From Lachnospiraceae bacterium (GTDB taxonomy: Bacteria > Bacillota > Clostridia > Lachnospirales > Lachnospiraceae): a stretch of DNA of 64,000 bases. The DNA is taken from the NCBI GenBank assembly GCA_014799465.1, contig JAAVHZ010000058.1, positions 1-64,000 on the forward strand. Direction: 5' to 3'. The translations under genes and the position numbers were made by a program. The stretch's first letter is position 1; every line of letters begins with the position of its first letter. The notes beneath the pieces are model-generated. The model ran no database searches and had not been told where the DNA came from. It saw only the letters and a program-made list of their open reading frames with translations. Shown here piece by piece: positions 17,271-26,991 of this stretch.

Positions 17271-18749
17271 ATGAATGTTAAATTTCCAATAAAAACTAAA
17301 CTTGTATTGATGCTTACCGGATTGTCTATTGGTGTATTTGGTCTTTATATGCTGGCAAACGCTTTTTTTCTTGAAAATTATTATATCAAAAGTAAACAAA
17401 AATCAATTATATCAACATATAAAGAAATTGACTCACTTTTGGAAGATAATACGGACGTAGCAGATGAAGATATACAAATAATGGCCGGATTATGTGCAAA
17501 AACAGGAGTTACCGCTCTTATTACAATGGAATCCGGTGACATACTTTTTAATTATGGTAATAAAGAATTACTACAGTACCGTTTAGAATGTTCAGTATTT
17601 AATAAAGAATTTAACCCCGAATCAATATCTGTTTTAGAGAAAAATAAGAGATATGTACTGCAAAAATATGCGGTAACTGCAGAAGGAAGAGAATCAGAAT
17701 ACCTGGAATTGTGGGGACTGTTTGATAATGGTAATATTTTTATTATGAGGATGGCAGTAGAAAATATTCAGGAGAGTGTCAAAATATTTGAACATTTCCT
17801 ATTATATTCATCTATAGTAATAGTCATTATAGGAATATTTATTGCAGATATAATGTCCAGTATGTTCTCCAGACCACTTTTAGAATTAACAAATATATCT
17901 CAAAAGATGTCAAAATTAGATTTTAACGTACACTATACGGGAAACAGTAAAGATGAGATAGAGGTTTTGGGAAACAGCATAAATGAGTTATCAGAAAAAC
18001 TGGAATCCACTATAACTGAACTGAAACAGGCTAATAATGAACTTCAGAGAGATATTGAAAAAAAAGTTGAGATAGATGAGATGAGAAAAGAATTCATATC
18101 AAATGTATCTCATGAGTTAAAAACACCTATAGCATTGATACAGGGATATTCTGAAGGACTCAAAGAAAATGTAAATGATGATGAGGAGAGCAGAGAATTT
18201 TATTGTGATGTAATAATGGATGAAGCTTCAAAAATGAATACAATGGTCAAAAAACTTTTGACTCTTAACCAACTTGAATTCGGCAATGGTACTCTGCAGT
18301 TTGAAAGATTTGATATAATGGCAGTTATAAGAGGAGTATTAAATAAGTGTAACCTTTTAATAGAACAGAAAAATGCAGATGTTAAACTTGAAGATTATGG
18401 AGAGGTATATGTTTGGGCTGATGAATTTCAGATAGAAGAAGTTATTACTAATTATTTAACCAATGCCCTCAATCATCTGAAATATGAAAATATTATTACA
18501 ATAAGAATACACAAAAAAAATGATTTGGTAAGAGTAATGGTTCATAATACAGGAGACAATATCCCTGAAAAAGACCTGAAGAACGTATGGATAAAGTTTT
18601 ATAAAGTAGATAAGGCAAGAACCAGGGAATATGGTGGGAGTGGTATAGGACTGTCGATTGTAAAGGCAATTATTGATAAGCATAATAATGATTGTGGTGT
18701 AAATAATACCGAGAAAGGTGTAGAATTTTGGTTTGAGCTGGATTGTTAA
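17271..18749 (+). CDS. Sensor histidine kinase
   Basis: 492 aa. TM1 at about 10-32, an extracytoplasmic sensor of about 140 residues, TM2 at about 176-196, HAMP (RPLLELTNISQKMSKLDF), HisKA with the phospho-accepting His281 (FISNVSHELKTPIALIQGY), and an ATPase domain with N-box NYLTNALNHL and G-box GGSGIGLSIVKA. ATG 17271 begins four bases after the regulator's stop and follows GAAGAGAAG; the longer frame that overlaps the regulator is not needed. With the regulator upstream it forms a complete two-component system responding to an unknown envelope signal. Confidence 0.93.
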   Translation: MNVKFPIKTKLVLMLTGLSIGVFGLYMLANAFFLENYYIKSKQKSIISTYKEIDSLLEDNTDVADEDIQIMAGLCAKTGVTALITMESGDILFNYGNKELLQYRLECSVFNKEFNPESISVLEKNKRYVLQKYAVTAEGRESEYLELWGLFDNGNIFIMRMAVENIQESVKIFEHFLLYSSIVIVIIGIFIADIMSSMFSRPLLELTNISQKMSKLDFNVHYTGNSKDEIEVLGNSINELSEKLESTITELKQANNELQRDIEKKVEIDEMRKEFISNVSHELKTPIALIQGYSEGLKENVNDDEESREFYCDVIMDEASKMNTMVKKLLTLNQLEFGNGTLQFERFDIMAVIRGVLNKCNLLIEQKNADVKLEDYGEVYVWADEFQIEEVITNYLTNALNHLKYENIITIRIHKKNDLVRVMVHNTGDNIPEKDLKNVWIKFYKVDKARTREYGGSGIGLSIVKAIIDKHNNDCGVNNTEKGVEFWFELDC

Positions 18750-18781
18750 AATATATCTTTGACTGAATTTCAAAAATTTAC

Positions 18782-18830
18782 TTGACAAATCTTTACTAAA
18801 GTATTAGTGTATTAATCGAATAATACAATA
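18782..18830 (+). promoter_or_regulatory. Control region of the MacAB-type exporter operon
   Basis: TTGACA (18782-18787) is a good -35, but a well-spaced -10 is not evident (TATTAA at 18810 is 22 bases away), as in activator-dependent promoters. The small palindrome ACTAA-AGTA-TTAGT (18795-18808) and the inverted pair GTATTA/TAATAC (18801-18806, 18821-18826) overlap this region and are candidate binding sites for the adjacent response regulator. Confidence 0.45.
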
Positions 18831-18855
18831 GAATAGGAAAGGAAAGATAAGAAAT

Positions 18856-20286
18856 ATGTCAAAGGTAAAAAAGAATAATAAGAAAAAGGGGATTATTATT
18901 GTAGTTGTTATAGTAGCTTTGGTAATTGTTATCAGATTAGTAAGTTACTTATTTTTAAAAGGTGCTTCTAATATTGATATCATGTCATCAGGTGTGCAGG
19001 TACAGTCTTTTGGCAAACATGATTTGTCCGAATCTGTTAATGCTTCCGGTATCGTGGAAAGTCAGAATGTCATATCTGTTACTACAGATTTTACCGGTAA
19101 AATCAAGGAATTAAATGTTTCACTGGGAGATTATGTTAATGCCGGAGATGTTTTATGTGTTTTTGATGATACAGAGCTTCGTGAACAGATTAAAGAATTA
19201 GAAGCACAGGTATCTACATCAGAAAAACTTACTGCTAAACAAAATGAAATTGCACAGCGTAATTTGCAACAGGCTAAGGATAACCAGACAAAAGAAGTGG
19301 CATCGGCTTCTGAGGCAGTATCCAAGGCACAAACTGATTATGACAATGCTGTTATTACATATAATTCTGCAGCATCGGCTTTTGATGAACTTAAAAGCAG
19401 AAAAGATGTGGATTCTATGGTTTTGGAAGAGGCAAAGGCAAAAACAGATGCTGCCTATGAAAATATGATAATGGCACAGACCGCACTTTCAGAAGCAAAC
19501 AGAAATTTGGAAGGAATTAAACAATCTACGGCTGAGTTGGTACAGAGTGCTCAGGATAGTGTAGATACTAATGCTATTTCTAATACAGGAAACGGAGAAG
19601 TATCAAAAGAATTAGCTAAGCTATACAGGCAGTTAGATGAAGTAAATGTGTTGGCAGAGCAATCAGGCATTATCACTTCATTAAATGTATCTCAGGGAAG
19701 TATACCAAACGGAGTACTAATGCAGATAGAAGATAATGCCAATTTGAAAATAAAAGTGAATATTAAAGAAAAGGATATTATAAAACTCAAATCAGGAATG
19801 ACGGCAACTGTTAAGTCGGATTCTTTTCCGGATGACAGGTACCCGGGCACCGTAAGCAGAGTAATTAATTTCGCATCATCACAGGGAAACATAATGGATG
19901 GACAAAATCCATCATCAGGCGGTTATAGTGCAGAGATTACTATTGATAATGAAACCGGTCTTTTACTTGGAATGACAGCTAAAGTTGAGATTGCAATTAA
20001 AGAATCAAAAGAGGTATTATCTGTACCATATGACAGTATTATGTCAGATGAAAAAGGAACTTTTGTTTATCGTGCCGTAAAGCAGAAAAATGGCATGCAC
20101 CTGATTGAACGTATAGAAATAACAGAAGGAGAAAAAAGCGATTATTATACTGCCATTCAGTCAGATAAGTTAAAAGAGGGAGATTTAATTGTTAATTACC
20201 CTGAAGAAGTTACAGATGGTGAAGAAGTTACGGTTTATATTCCCGAAGAAGATAATGAAATAACTTCATCAAAAGAGTCGGAATAG
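18856..20286 (+). CDS. MacA/HlyD-type efflux periplasmic adaptor
   Basis: 476 aa. A lysine-rich start and one membrane anchor (about 13-36) are followed by a lipoyl-like half (VVESQNVISVTTDFTGKI), a long alpha-helical coiled coil (about 110-230, rich in AQ, EL and KA heptads), the second lipoyl half (EQSGIITSLNVSQGS) and beta-barrel and C-terminal domains (SGMTATVKSDSFPDDRYPG). It should link the MacB permease to the outside of the cell or to substrate. The two following genes encode the ATPase and the permease of the same transporter. Confidence 0.9.
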   Translation: MSKVKKNNKKKGIIIVVVIVALVIVIRLVSYLFLKGASNIDIMSSGVQVQSFGKHDLSESVNASGIVESQNVISVTTDFTGKIKELNVSLGDYVNAGDVLCVFDDTELREQIKELEAQVSTSEKLTAKQNEIAQRNLQQAKDNQTKEVASASEAVSKAQTDYDNAVITYNSAASAFDELKSRKDVDSMVLEEAKAKTDAAYENMIMAQTALSEANRNLEGIKQSTAELVQSAQDSVDTNAISNTGNGEVSKELAKLYRQLDEVNVLAEQSGIITSLNVSQGSIPNGVLMQIEDNANLKIKVNIKEKDIIKLKSGMTATVKSDSFPDDRYPGTVSRVINFASSQGNIMDGQNPSSGGYSAEITIDNETGLLLGMTAKVEIAIKESKEVLSVPYDSIMSDEKGTFVYRAVKQKNGMHLIERIEITEGEKSDYYTAIQSDKLKEGDLIVNYPEEVTDGEEVTVYIPEEDNEITSSKESE

Positions 20287-20304
20287 CAGGAATGGAGCTT
20301 GGCA

Positions 20305-21012
20305 ATGGAAAAGAAGATACTTATAGATATGAAACAAATTGTTAAAAGATATCATGAGAATGAGCCAAACGAATTGGAAATCCTGCATGGTATTGATTTA
20401 CAGGTACGTGAAGGAGAATTTGTAGCTATTGTTGGTGAATCAGGTTCCGGAAAAAGTACATTAATGAATATGATAGGTGCATTGGACCGACCAACAGAGG
20501 GAAGTTACTTTTTGGATGGGGAAGATATGGGGAAAATCCCCGATACAAAACTTAGTGAAATCAGAAATCAGAAAATAGGATTTGTTTTCCAGAATTTTTG
20601 TCTGATTCCACGAACCTCCGCTGTAAGGAATGTGGAGGTACCGATGATGTATGCAGGTGTTCCGAGAAAAGAGAGAAGGAAACGTGCAATGGAACTGCTG
20701 GAAATGGTGGGAATGACAGAACGTGCCACACATAAACCAAATGAGCTGTCAGGAGGTCAGAATCAGAGAGTTGCCATTGCAAGAGCAATGGTGAACAACC
20801 CTTCAATAATTCTTGCAGATGAACCCACAGGAGCTTTAGATTCTCAAACAGGACATCTGGTTATGGATATTTTCCACAAACTGCATAAAGAACAACATAA
20901 GACTATTGTTTTAATTACTCATAGCAGAGAACTGGCAAAAGAAACGGAACGGATTATAACAATACAGGATGGAAATATTATTTCAGATTCCGATATGGGA
21001 GGTGAAGTATAA
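20305..21012 (+). CDS. MacB-type ABC transporter ATP-binding protein
   Basis: 235 aa. Walker A GESGSGKST, Q-loop FVFQNFCLIP, signature LSGGQNQRVAIARA, Walker B IILADEPTGALD and the H-loop LITHSRELA are all present, with the spacing of the LolD/MacB group of mechanotransmission ABC proteins. The annotated start is ATG 20305 after GGAG (20294-20297); a TTG at 20299 is an alternative. It overlaps the permease gene by one base (TAATG). Confidence 0.93.
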   Translation: MEKKILIDMKQIVKRYHENEPNELEILHGIDLQVREGEFVAIVGESGSGKSTLMNMIGALDRPTEGSYFLDGEDMGKIPDTKLSEIRNQKIGFVFQNFCLIPRTSAVRNVEVPMMYAGVPRKERRKRAMELLEMVGMTERATHKPNELSGGQNQRVAIARAMVNNPSIILADEPTGALDSQTGHLVMDIFHKLHKEQHKTIVLITHSRELAKETERIITIQDGNIISDSDMGGEV

Positions 21013-22343
21013 TGAATCTTTCAGAGAGTTTACGTCTTGCCATGGAAAGTATCAAAGCTAATAAACTTCGTGCGATACTTACTATGCTGGGTATTATTAT
21101 CGGAATCAGCTCAGTCATCACTATTACAACGATTGGTAATTCACTGCAGCAGACAATATCCAACACTATGAGTGATTTGGGTGGAACCTACCTTATAAGC
21201 GGATACTTAGAAGCCGTTTATCCGGAGGATGATGAGGACTGGGACAGCTGGGAATACCCTGAAATTGATGAAGATGATATGATTTCTTATAAAGATTTAA
21301 TGGAATATAAAGAAAAATTTTCCAAGCAGGTAAAGCATGTAATTGCACAAAGGGATTTGTACAACGGAACTGTAACCGGTGAGGAAAATACTGTTAATGT
21401 GTCTGTTGTCGGTACTACTTCCGGATTAATTGAGTCTATGAAACTGGATATGGTAGCCGGAAGGGATATTTCAGACAGGGATAATGAGGAAGAAAAAGCT
21501 ACTGCAGTAGTATCAGATTTATTCGTAAAATATGCTTTTAATGGAGAAAATCCGTTGGGAAAACAGATTGATGTATCGCTTAGTGATGGTTCTGTTATTA
21601 AGGTTAATATAGTTGGAATTTACAAATATGATGCCAAAAAATTTAATAATTTAGGTTCAAATCAATCAGAAAAGGATATAACAACCTATCTTTTGATTCC
21701 GGTAATGTATGCCGAAAATATAGATAATGGTCAGGATATGAATGGATTTAGTTTTATTAATATTATTGCAAAAGATGGAGAAAATCCTACTGAAGTAGCA
21801 AAAGATGCACAGGAATATTTTAATTCGACAACTTATAAAGACAATGAAGATTTTCAATTCAAATGTCAGGATCTTGCCTCTGAACTTGGAATAATCAATA
21901 CAGTACTGAATGTAATTACTATTGCGATTTCGGTTATTGCTGCAATATCACTTGTTGTTGGCGGCGTTGGTGTTATGAACATTATGCTGGTAAGTGTAGT
22001 GGAACGTACAAGAGAGATTGGAATACGAAAAGCACTTGGAGCCAAAAACCACAGCATACAGACACAGTTTCTTACGGAATCGGTTGTAATCTGCCTGATA
22101 GGCGGATTGATAGGGATAATTATTGGAATATTAAACGGATTTGTACTGGCAAAAGTAGCAGCCGTTCTGGTTTCATCATTTGCAACAGATATTGGTTCTA
22201 TGCTGACTGTAACAGTGAGACCTTCTGTAACAGCAATTGTAGTATCGGTAGTATTTTCTATGCTTATAGGCATCATTTTCGGTTCATATCCGGCAAAACG
22301 TGCGGCAGGAATGTCTCCAATCGATGCATTAAGATATGAGTAA
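21012..22343 (+). CDS. MacB-type ABC transporter permease
   Basis: 443 aa. An N-terminal membrane helix (about 18-38, LRAILTMLGIIIGISSVITI), an extracytoplasmic MacB_PCD domain of about 230 residues, and three C-terminal helices of the FtsX domain (about 290-440), with the conserved GGVGVMNIMLVSVVERTREIG and SYPAKRAAGMSPIDALRYE. With the adaptor and ATPase it would expel a substrate such as an antimicrobial peptide or a lipid-like molecule; the substrate is unknown. A regulatory two-component system lies just upstream. Confidence 0.92.
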   Translation: MNLSESLRLAMESIKANKLRAILTMLGIIIGISSVITITTIGNSLQQTISNTMSDLGGTYLISGYLEAVYPEDDEDWDSWEYPEIDEDDMISYKDLMEYKEKFSKQVKHVIAQRDLYNGTVTGEENTVNVSVVGTTSGLIESMKLDMVAGRDISDRDNEEEKATAVVSDLFVKYAFNGENPLGKQIDVSLSDGSVIKVNIVGIYKYDAKKFNNLGSNQSEKDITTYLLIPVMYAENIDNGQDMNGFSFINIIAKDGENPTEVAKDAQEYFNSTTYKDNEDFQFKCQDLASELGIINTVLNVITIAISVIAAISLVVGGVGVMNIMLVSVVERTREIGIRKALGAKNHSIQTQFLTESVVICLIGGLIGIIIGILNGFVLAKVAAVLVSSFATDIGSMLTVTVRPSVTAIVVSVVFSMLIGIIFGSYPAKRAAGMSPIDALRYE

Positions 22344-22378
22344 CTGTTACAATAATTTAATAGTATTGAGAATTCTTA

Positions 22379-22407
22379 TTGAAGTATATTTCTAAAAATG
22401 GTAGAAT
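22379..22407 (+). promoter_or_regulatory. Promoter of the 22437 lipoprotein gene
   Basis: TTGAAG (22379-22384), 17-base spacer, TAGAAT (22402-22407). An overlapping TATAAT at 22407-22412 is less well spaced. Confidence 0.5.
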
Positions 22408-22436
22408 ATAATCAATTATAATTCCGGAGGAAATGT

Positions 22437-23153
22437 ATGATGAGAAAAGTAACTAATACACATAAAAAAATAACAGCAATATCACTAATAATGGTAATAG
22501 TTGCCGGATGTATGTCAGGATGTGCAAAAAAAACAAATTTAACGGAAGAAGAGCAGAATCTTGTTGCAGAATATGCGGCACAGCTTGTTTTAAAGCATGA
22601 TAAAAACTATAATGGCAAGTTAAAAGAAATTGATACTGAAGAGGTTACTTCAAATAATAATAAAGAAACAACTGTCGCTAATGATAATAATGACAATCAG
22701 AATACAGGTACAGTTTCTGATGGTAATATTGATTCAAAATCTTTTTCTGATGCTTTTGGATTTGGAGCATTAACAGTGGATTATACAGGATATCAGGTAC
22801 TTGATACTTATCCTCAGACATCAGATGTAGCGTTTGTATTAAAATCTACGGATGATACCGGACTTTTAATTCTAAAGTTCAATGTGTCAAACAGGTCAGA
22901 TAATGCAGTTGATGTACCAATGATGTCTTTTGACACATCCATAAAGTCAATTATAAATGGAAGTGATAATTATTCTGCATTAGTTACATTGCTTATGGAT
23001 GGGCTTAATACATTTTCAGGAACAGTAGCTGCCGGAGAAAGCAAGGAGTTGGTACTTGCTTTTCAGACACCATACAAGGATGAAAATTCTATAGATGGTC
23101 TTCAGTTAAAAGTGTCGAAAAATGGAAACAGTACTATATTTGATTTGAAATAA
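22437..23153 (+). CDS. Lipoprotein with DUF4352-like immunoglobulin fold
   Basis: 238 aa. The signal sequence ends MVIVAGCMSGC, with two possible lipobox cysteines (Cys25 or Cys29). A flexible Asn/Thr/Asp-rich linker (about 60-100) precedes a beta domain (FGALTVDYTGYQVLDTYP, then LLILKFNVSNRSDNAVDV, then ELVLAFQTPYKD) that has the look of DUF4352/telokin-like domains, which bind at the cell surface. Function is unknown. RBS CCGGAGGAA at 22423-22431. Confidence 0.75.
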   Translation: MMRKVTNTHKKITAISLIMVIVAGCMSGCAKKTNLTEEEQNLVAEYAAQLVLKHDKNYNGKLKEIDTEEVTSNNNKETTVANDNNDNQNTGTVSDGNIDSKSFSDAFGFGALTVDYTGYQVLDTYPQTSDVAFVLKSTDDTGLLILKFNVSNRSDNAVDVPMMSFDTSIKSIINGSDNYSALVTLLMDGLNTFSGTVAAGESKELVLAFQTPYKDENSIDGLQLKVSKNGNSTIFDLK

Positions 23154-23173
23154 TATTACATTTATGATATAAT
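23145..23173 (+). promoter_or_regulatory. Promoter of cheV
   Basis: TTGAAA (23145-23150), 17-base spacer, TATAAT (23168-23173), preceded by TGA as extended -10. It overlaps the last codons of the upstream gene. Confidence 0.8.
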
Positions 23174-23225
23174 AATATAAAATTGTTTCGCTATTATTGT
23201 GCGAATGTATAGGAGGGTTTGTGGA

Positions 23226-24134
23226 ATGGAAACTAGTATATTATTAGAGAATGGCACAAATGAACTTGAAGTATTGGAATTTACTGTAGCAGGTAACCAT
23301 TATGGAATAAATGTAGCTAAGATACGGGAAATTACAACATATCAGGATGTTACACCTGTTCCAAATTCACATCCCAGTATTGAAGGAATATTTATGCCAA
23401 GAGATGCAATGATTACGGTAGTTAATCTTGCCAAAGAACTTAATCTTAATAAAACGGTAAATGCTGAACATGATATGATGATTATTACTAATTTTAACAA
23501 ATTAAATATTGCTTTTCATGTGGACAATGTTTTAGGAATACACAGAGTATCATGGGCAGATATAATAAAACCGGATAATACTATAAATACTTCGGATATG
23601 GGAGTTGCAACAGGTATTATTAAAATTGAAGACAGACTCATCATCATACTGGATTTTGAAAAAATCGTAGCAGATATAAGTCCGGAGACAGGTTTAAAAG
23701 TATCGGATATTGACAGTTTTGGTAAAAGAGACAGAAATGAATCTCCTATATTAATGGCGGAAGATTCGGCACTTCTTAGTAAGCTTATAACAGATTCGTT
23801 ACACAAAGCAGGTTATGTAAATGTAGAGTCTTATTCCAACGGTCAGGAGGCATGGGATAAATTAAACGAATATAAGAATAAGAATATTATTAAGCAAAAA
23901 GTAAAATGTATAATTACAGATATAGAAATGCCGCTTATGGACGGGCACAGATTAATAAAGCTATGTAAGGAAGATGACGTTTTATGTGATATACCTATTG
24001 TTATATTTTCATCACTTGTTAATGACGAAATGAGAAAAAAAGGTGAAGCACTTGGAGCAGATGCACAATTATCAAAGCCTGAGATTGGAAGTCTGGTATC
24101 AACTATAGATACACTTATAGCAAATAAAGAATAA
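23226..24134 (+). CDS. cheV: Chemotaxis coupling protein CheV
   Basis: 302 aa. The N-terminal CheW-like domain (about 1-160; VLEFTVAGNHYGINVAKIREI, IEGIFMPRDAMITVVNLA) couples receptors to CheA. The C-terminal receiver domain (about 175-300) has AEDSALL at its start and the phospho-acceptor block IITDIEMPLMDG near residue 235. This combination defines CheV, involved in receptor adaptation. I chose ATG 23226 for AGGAGGG at 23211-23217; the longer frame starting at 23199 ignores that site. Its presence means the organism is, or was, motile. Confidence 0.93.
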   Translation: METSILLENGTNELEVLEFTVAGNHYGINVAKIREITTYQDVTPVPNSHPSIEGIFMPRDAMITVVNLAKELNLNKTVNAEHDMMIITNFNKLNIAFHVDNVLGIHRVSWADIIKPDNTINTSDMGVATGIIKIEDRLIIILDFEKIVADISPETGLKVSDIDSFGKRDRNESPILMAEDSALLSKLITDSLHKAGYVNVESYSNGQEAWDKLNEYKNKNIIKQKVKCIITDIEMPLMDGHRLIKLCKEDDVLCDIPIVIFSSLVNDEMRKKGEALGADAQLSKPEIGSLVSTIDTLIANKE

Positions 24135-24141
24135 AGAGAAG

Positions 24142-24174
24142 CGGTGTAACGGATAAGCTTGTTACACCGTTTTT
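24142..24174 (+). terminator. Terminator after cheV
   Basis: CGGTGTAAC (24142-24150) pairs with GTTACACCG (24161-24169) and is followed by five T. Only 24 bases separate it from the next gene. Confidence 0.9.
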
Positions 24175-24198
24175 AAGAATATAAGGAGGACCTGAGGA

Positions 24199-25605
24199 AT
24201 GGCAGAATTAGAAAATGAAAAGCAGGAAGAAGATTATCTTGACAATCTGTTAAACTCGGTTTCCGGTCCCTTACCGGAAGAAGATAATAATTCAGAAATA
24301 TCAGACAATGAATATGATGGTATATTAGATTTAATTGAAGATGATAATAACGATATATCAGATATTGATAATGCTGTTGAAGATAATGTATTAGATTTGA
24401 ATGAACTTAGTGAAGAAAATGTATTAGATTTTGATAAAACTGAAGAAACACCCATAATGGAAAAAGAAGACAGCGATGATATTCAAGGGGATTCTTTTAA
24501 TGAGGAACAGGAAGATATAGAACAGCTTCTGAATATGCTTGATACTGAAAGCATAGGAGATGAATTAAATGATGAAGAAATATATAAGATAGCAGATGAG
24601 TTAGAAGATATTCCAGATTTGTCTTCTATAGAAGACAAGACTGATAAAAAGAAAAAGAAGAAGAAAGGTAGTTTATTCGGTAAGAAAAAAAAGAAACAAA
24701 CAAAAGACGAATCAGAAAACTTAGATATATCACCTGATGATAACGAACAAATTATTAAATCTGTAGAAGGCTCTTTCTATGAAGGTTTTGATTTGTCTGA
24801 ACTTGAAGGACTTGCAGATTTAGAAGATATAGAAGACCGTTCAAAAAAAGAAGATACTGAAGAGCCGGAAAAAACGAAAGAAGAAATAAAAGCTGAAAAA
24901 GAAAGAAAGAAAAAAGAAAAGGCTGAAAAGAAAGCTGAAAAGAAGAAGCTGAAAAAAGAAAAGCAAGAAGCAAGAAAGGCAAAAAAGGCTGAAAAAAGAA
25001 AAGAAAAAGAGAAAAAGAAAAGCGAAAAACCTAGAATTCCTGAAGAAAAAATTAAAATATCAATAAGTACATTAATTTTAATTGTATCATTTATTGCAGC
25101 AATTGTAATTGTTACAATATTTGGTGGAAAATATTTTTGGTATAGAAGCCATATAAATGAGGCATCAGATTTGCTTATAGATAAAAAATATACTGAGGCA
25201 TATAATAGTGTAGCAGGGCTTAATATTAAAGAAAAAGATATGGGATTGTACAGACAGTTAAAGACATTAATGTACATAGAAAAAGAATATAATTCATATA
25301 TTAACTGCATTAAAATTAATATGAACAGAGAAGCACTGGATTCATTATTGCAGGGTATTGAGAAATATAATGTATACAAAAATGATGCTGTTGAATATGG
25401 TGTATCAAAACAGGCTGATGAAATATATGCAAAAATTCTGAATGAACTTTCTTCTACATTTGGTTTAACTGAAGAAAAGGCAAATGAAATAGTAAATATT
25501 ACTAATCCGCAGGAATATTCAAAGAAAATTGCAGATATAGTAAACAGTCATAAGGATGCAATAGAAGCTGCAAAAAATGAAGCAAAAAAGGATAGTGACA
25601 GATGA
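24199..25605 (+). CDS. Charged single-TM protein of unknown function
   Basis: 468 aa. Residues about 1-150 are very acidic (many E, D, N), 150-285 are Lys/Glu-rich low complexity (stretches of KKKKK and AEKKAEKK), then a single membrane helix (about 287-307, STLILIVSFIAAIVIVTIFG), then a 160-residue outer helical domain (YTEAYNSVAGLNIKEKDMG and following) that may be TPR-like. No enzyme motif is visible. RBS AAGGAGG at 24183-24189. It sits directly behind the cheV terminator with no room for a promoter, so expression depends on read-through, and it overlaps hisH by four bases. Confidence 0.75.
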   Translation: MAELENEKQEEDYLDNLLNSVSGPLPEEDNNSEISDNEYDGILDLIEDDNNDISDIDNAVEDNVLDLNELSEENVLDFDKTEETPIMEKEDSDDIQGDSFNEEQEDIEQLLNMLDTESIGDELNDEEIYKIADELEDIPDLSSIEDKTDKKKKKKKGSLFGKKKKKQTKDESENLDISPDDNEQIIKSVEGSFYEGFDLSELEGLADLEDIEDRSKKEDTEEPEKTKEEIKAEKERKKKEKAEKKAEKKKLKKEKQEARKAKKAEKRKEKEKKKSEKPRIPEEKIKISISTLILIVSFIAAIVIVTIFGGKYFWYRSHINEASDLLIDKKYTEAYNSVAGLNIKEKDMGLYRQLKTLMYIEKEYNSYINCIKINMNREALDSLLQGIEKYNVYKNDAVEYGVSKQADEIYAKILNELSSTFGLTEEKANEIVNITNPQEYSKKIADIVNSHKDAIEAAKNEAKKDSDR

Positions 25606-26219
25606 TAGCAATAATAGATTATGATGCAGGAAATCTTAAAAGTGTTGAAAAAGCACTAAAATATTTGGGCGAAGATGTAACTGTAACAAGAGACAGCAAA
25701 GAAATATTAAGTGCACAGAAGGTAATACTTCCGGGAGTGGGAAGCTTTGGTGATGCAATGAAAAAGTTGTATGCTTATAATCTTGTAGACACCATAAAGA
25801 GTGTTGCAGATAAAAATACCCCTTTTCTTGGAATATGTCTTGGTCTGCAGCTACTGTTTGAAAGAAGTGATGAAACACCGGGAGTAAAAGGTCTTGGTCT
25901 GCTTTCGGGAGAAATACTAAGAATACCTGATGTTGGTCTTAAAATACCTCATATTGGTTGGAATTCTCTTAATCTATCCGGTAATGGCAGGCTGTTTAAG
26001 GGAGTCCCTCAAGATTCATATGTGTATTTTGTACATTCTTATTATCTTAAAGCAAATGATGAAAGTATAGTAAAAGCATCAACCGAATATGCTGCACATA
26101 TACATGCATCAGTGGAAAGAGATAATATTTTTGCCTGTCAGTTCCATCCCGAAAAAAGCGGTGATATAGGACTTAAAATACTTAAAAACTTTGCAGAAAT
26201 AGGCAGAAATGGAGAGTAG
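25602..26219 (+). CDS. hisH: Imidazole glycerol phosphate synthase, glutaminase subunit
   Basis: 205 aa. Class I glutamine amidotransferase that supplies ammonia to HisF in histidine and purine-precursor (AICAR) synthesis. The catalytic triad is Cys79 (FLGICLGLQ), His182 and Glu184 (CQFHPEKSG), and [11 protein letters not shown] forms the oxyanion region. The start ATG overlaps the upstream stop (ATGATAG at 25602). hisF follows directly, so the two subunits can be made in equal amounts. Confidence 0.96.
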   Translation: MIAIIDYDAGNLKSVEKALKYLGEDVTVTRDSKEILSAQKVILPGVGSFGDAMKKLYAYNLVDTIKSVADKNTPFLGICLGLQLLFERSDETPGVKGLGLLSGEILRIPDVGLKIPHIGWNSLNLSGNGRLFKGVPQDSYVYFVHSYYLKANDESIVKASTEYAAHIHASVERDNIFACQFHPEKSGDIGLKILKNFAEIGRNGE

Positions 26220-26220
26220 T

Positions 26221-26991
26221 ATGCATACAAAACGAATAATTCCATGTTTGGATGTAAATAACAATAGGGTTGTTAAGGGGATAAATTTTATAAACCTTAA
26301 GGATGCAGGAGACCCGGTAGAAGTAGCAGCTGCTTATGATATGGCAGGTGCCGATGAGGTAGTATTCCTTGATATAACAGCATCTTCTGATGCCAGACAT
26401 ACTGTTGTGGATATGGTAAGGCAAGTGGCGGAAAAAGTGTTTATACCGTTTACAGTTGGCGGAGGTATTAGAACCGTTGATGATTTTAAGGAATTGTTAA
26501 GAGAAGGAGCTGATAAAATATCAATTAATTCATCAGCGATAAATACACCTGAACTTATAAGTAATGCTGCAGACAAATTTGGAAGCCAGTGTGTGGTTGT
26601 AGCTATAGATGCTAAAAGGAGGGCTGACGGCACCGGATGGAATGTATATAAAAACGGCGGCAGAATTGATGTTGGTTTAGATGCAGTTGAATGGGCAATG
26701 AAAGCTGATAAAATGGGTGCAGGTGAGATATTGCTGACCAGTATGGATTGTGATGGGACTAAAAATGGATATGATATTGAATTAACCAGAACTATTGCCG
26801 AAAATGTGTCAATTCCTGTTATAGCATCAGGGGGTGCGGGAAATATGGAACATTTCTATGATGCACTTACAGAAGGAAAAGCTGATGCGGCATTAGCAGC
26901 GTCATTATTTCATTATAAAGAATTAGAAATTAATGATTTAAAAAACTATCTTAATGAAAAGGGAGTACCAATAAGATTATGTCACAAATAA
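26221..26991 (+). CDS. hisF: Imidazole glycerol phosphate synthase, cyclase subunit
   Basis: 256-aa TIM barrel that closes the imidazole ring using ammonia tunnelled from HisH. The catalytic aspartates are Asp11 ([16 protein letters not shown]) and the one in VVVAIDAKR near residue 130; phosphate-binding loops TVGGGIRT and [11 protein letters not shown] are visible. I use ATG 26221 (MHTKRI) rather than the upstream 26209, since MHTKR is the usual N-terminus and GGAGAG lies just upstream. The other his genes are not in this window. Confidence 0.96.
   Translation: MHTKRIIPCLDVNNNRVVKGINFINLKDAGDPVEVAAAYDMAGADEVVFLDITASSDARHTVVDMVRQVAEKVFIPFTVGGGIRTVDDFKELLREGADKISINSSAINTPELISNAADKFGSQCVVVAIDAKRRADGTGWNVYKNGGRIDVGLDAVEWAMKADKMGAGEILLTSMDCDGTKNGYDIELTRTIAENVSIPVIASGGAGNMEHFYDALTEGKADAALAASLFHYKELEINDLKNYLNEKGVPIRLCHK

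Noticed and set aside
24777-25379. Reverse-strand Phe/Ser-rich frame within the charged protein gene
   Set aside because: Simply the complement of the Lys/Glu-rich repeat codons.
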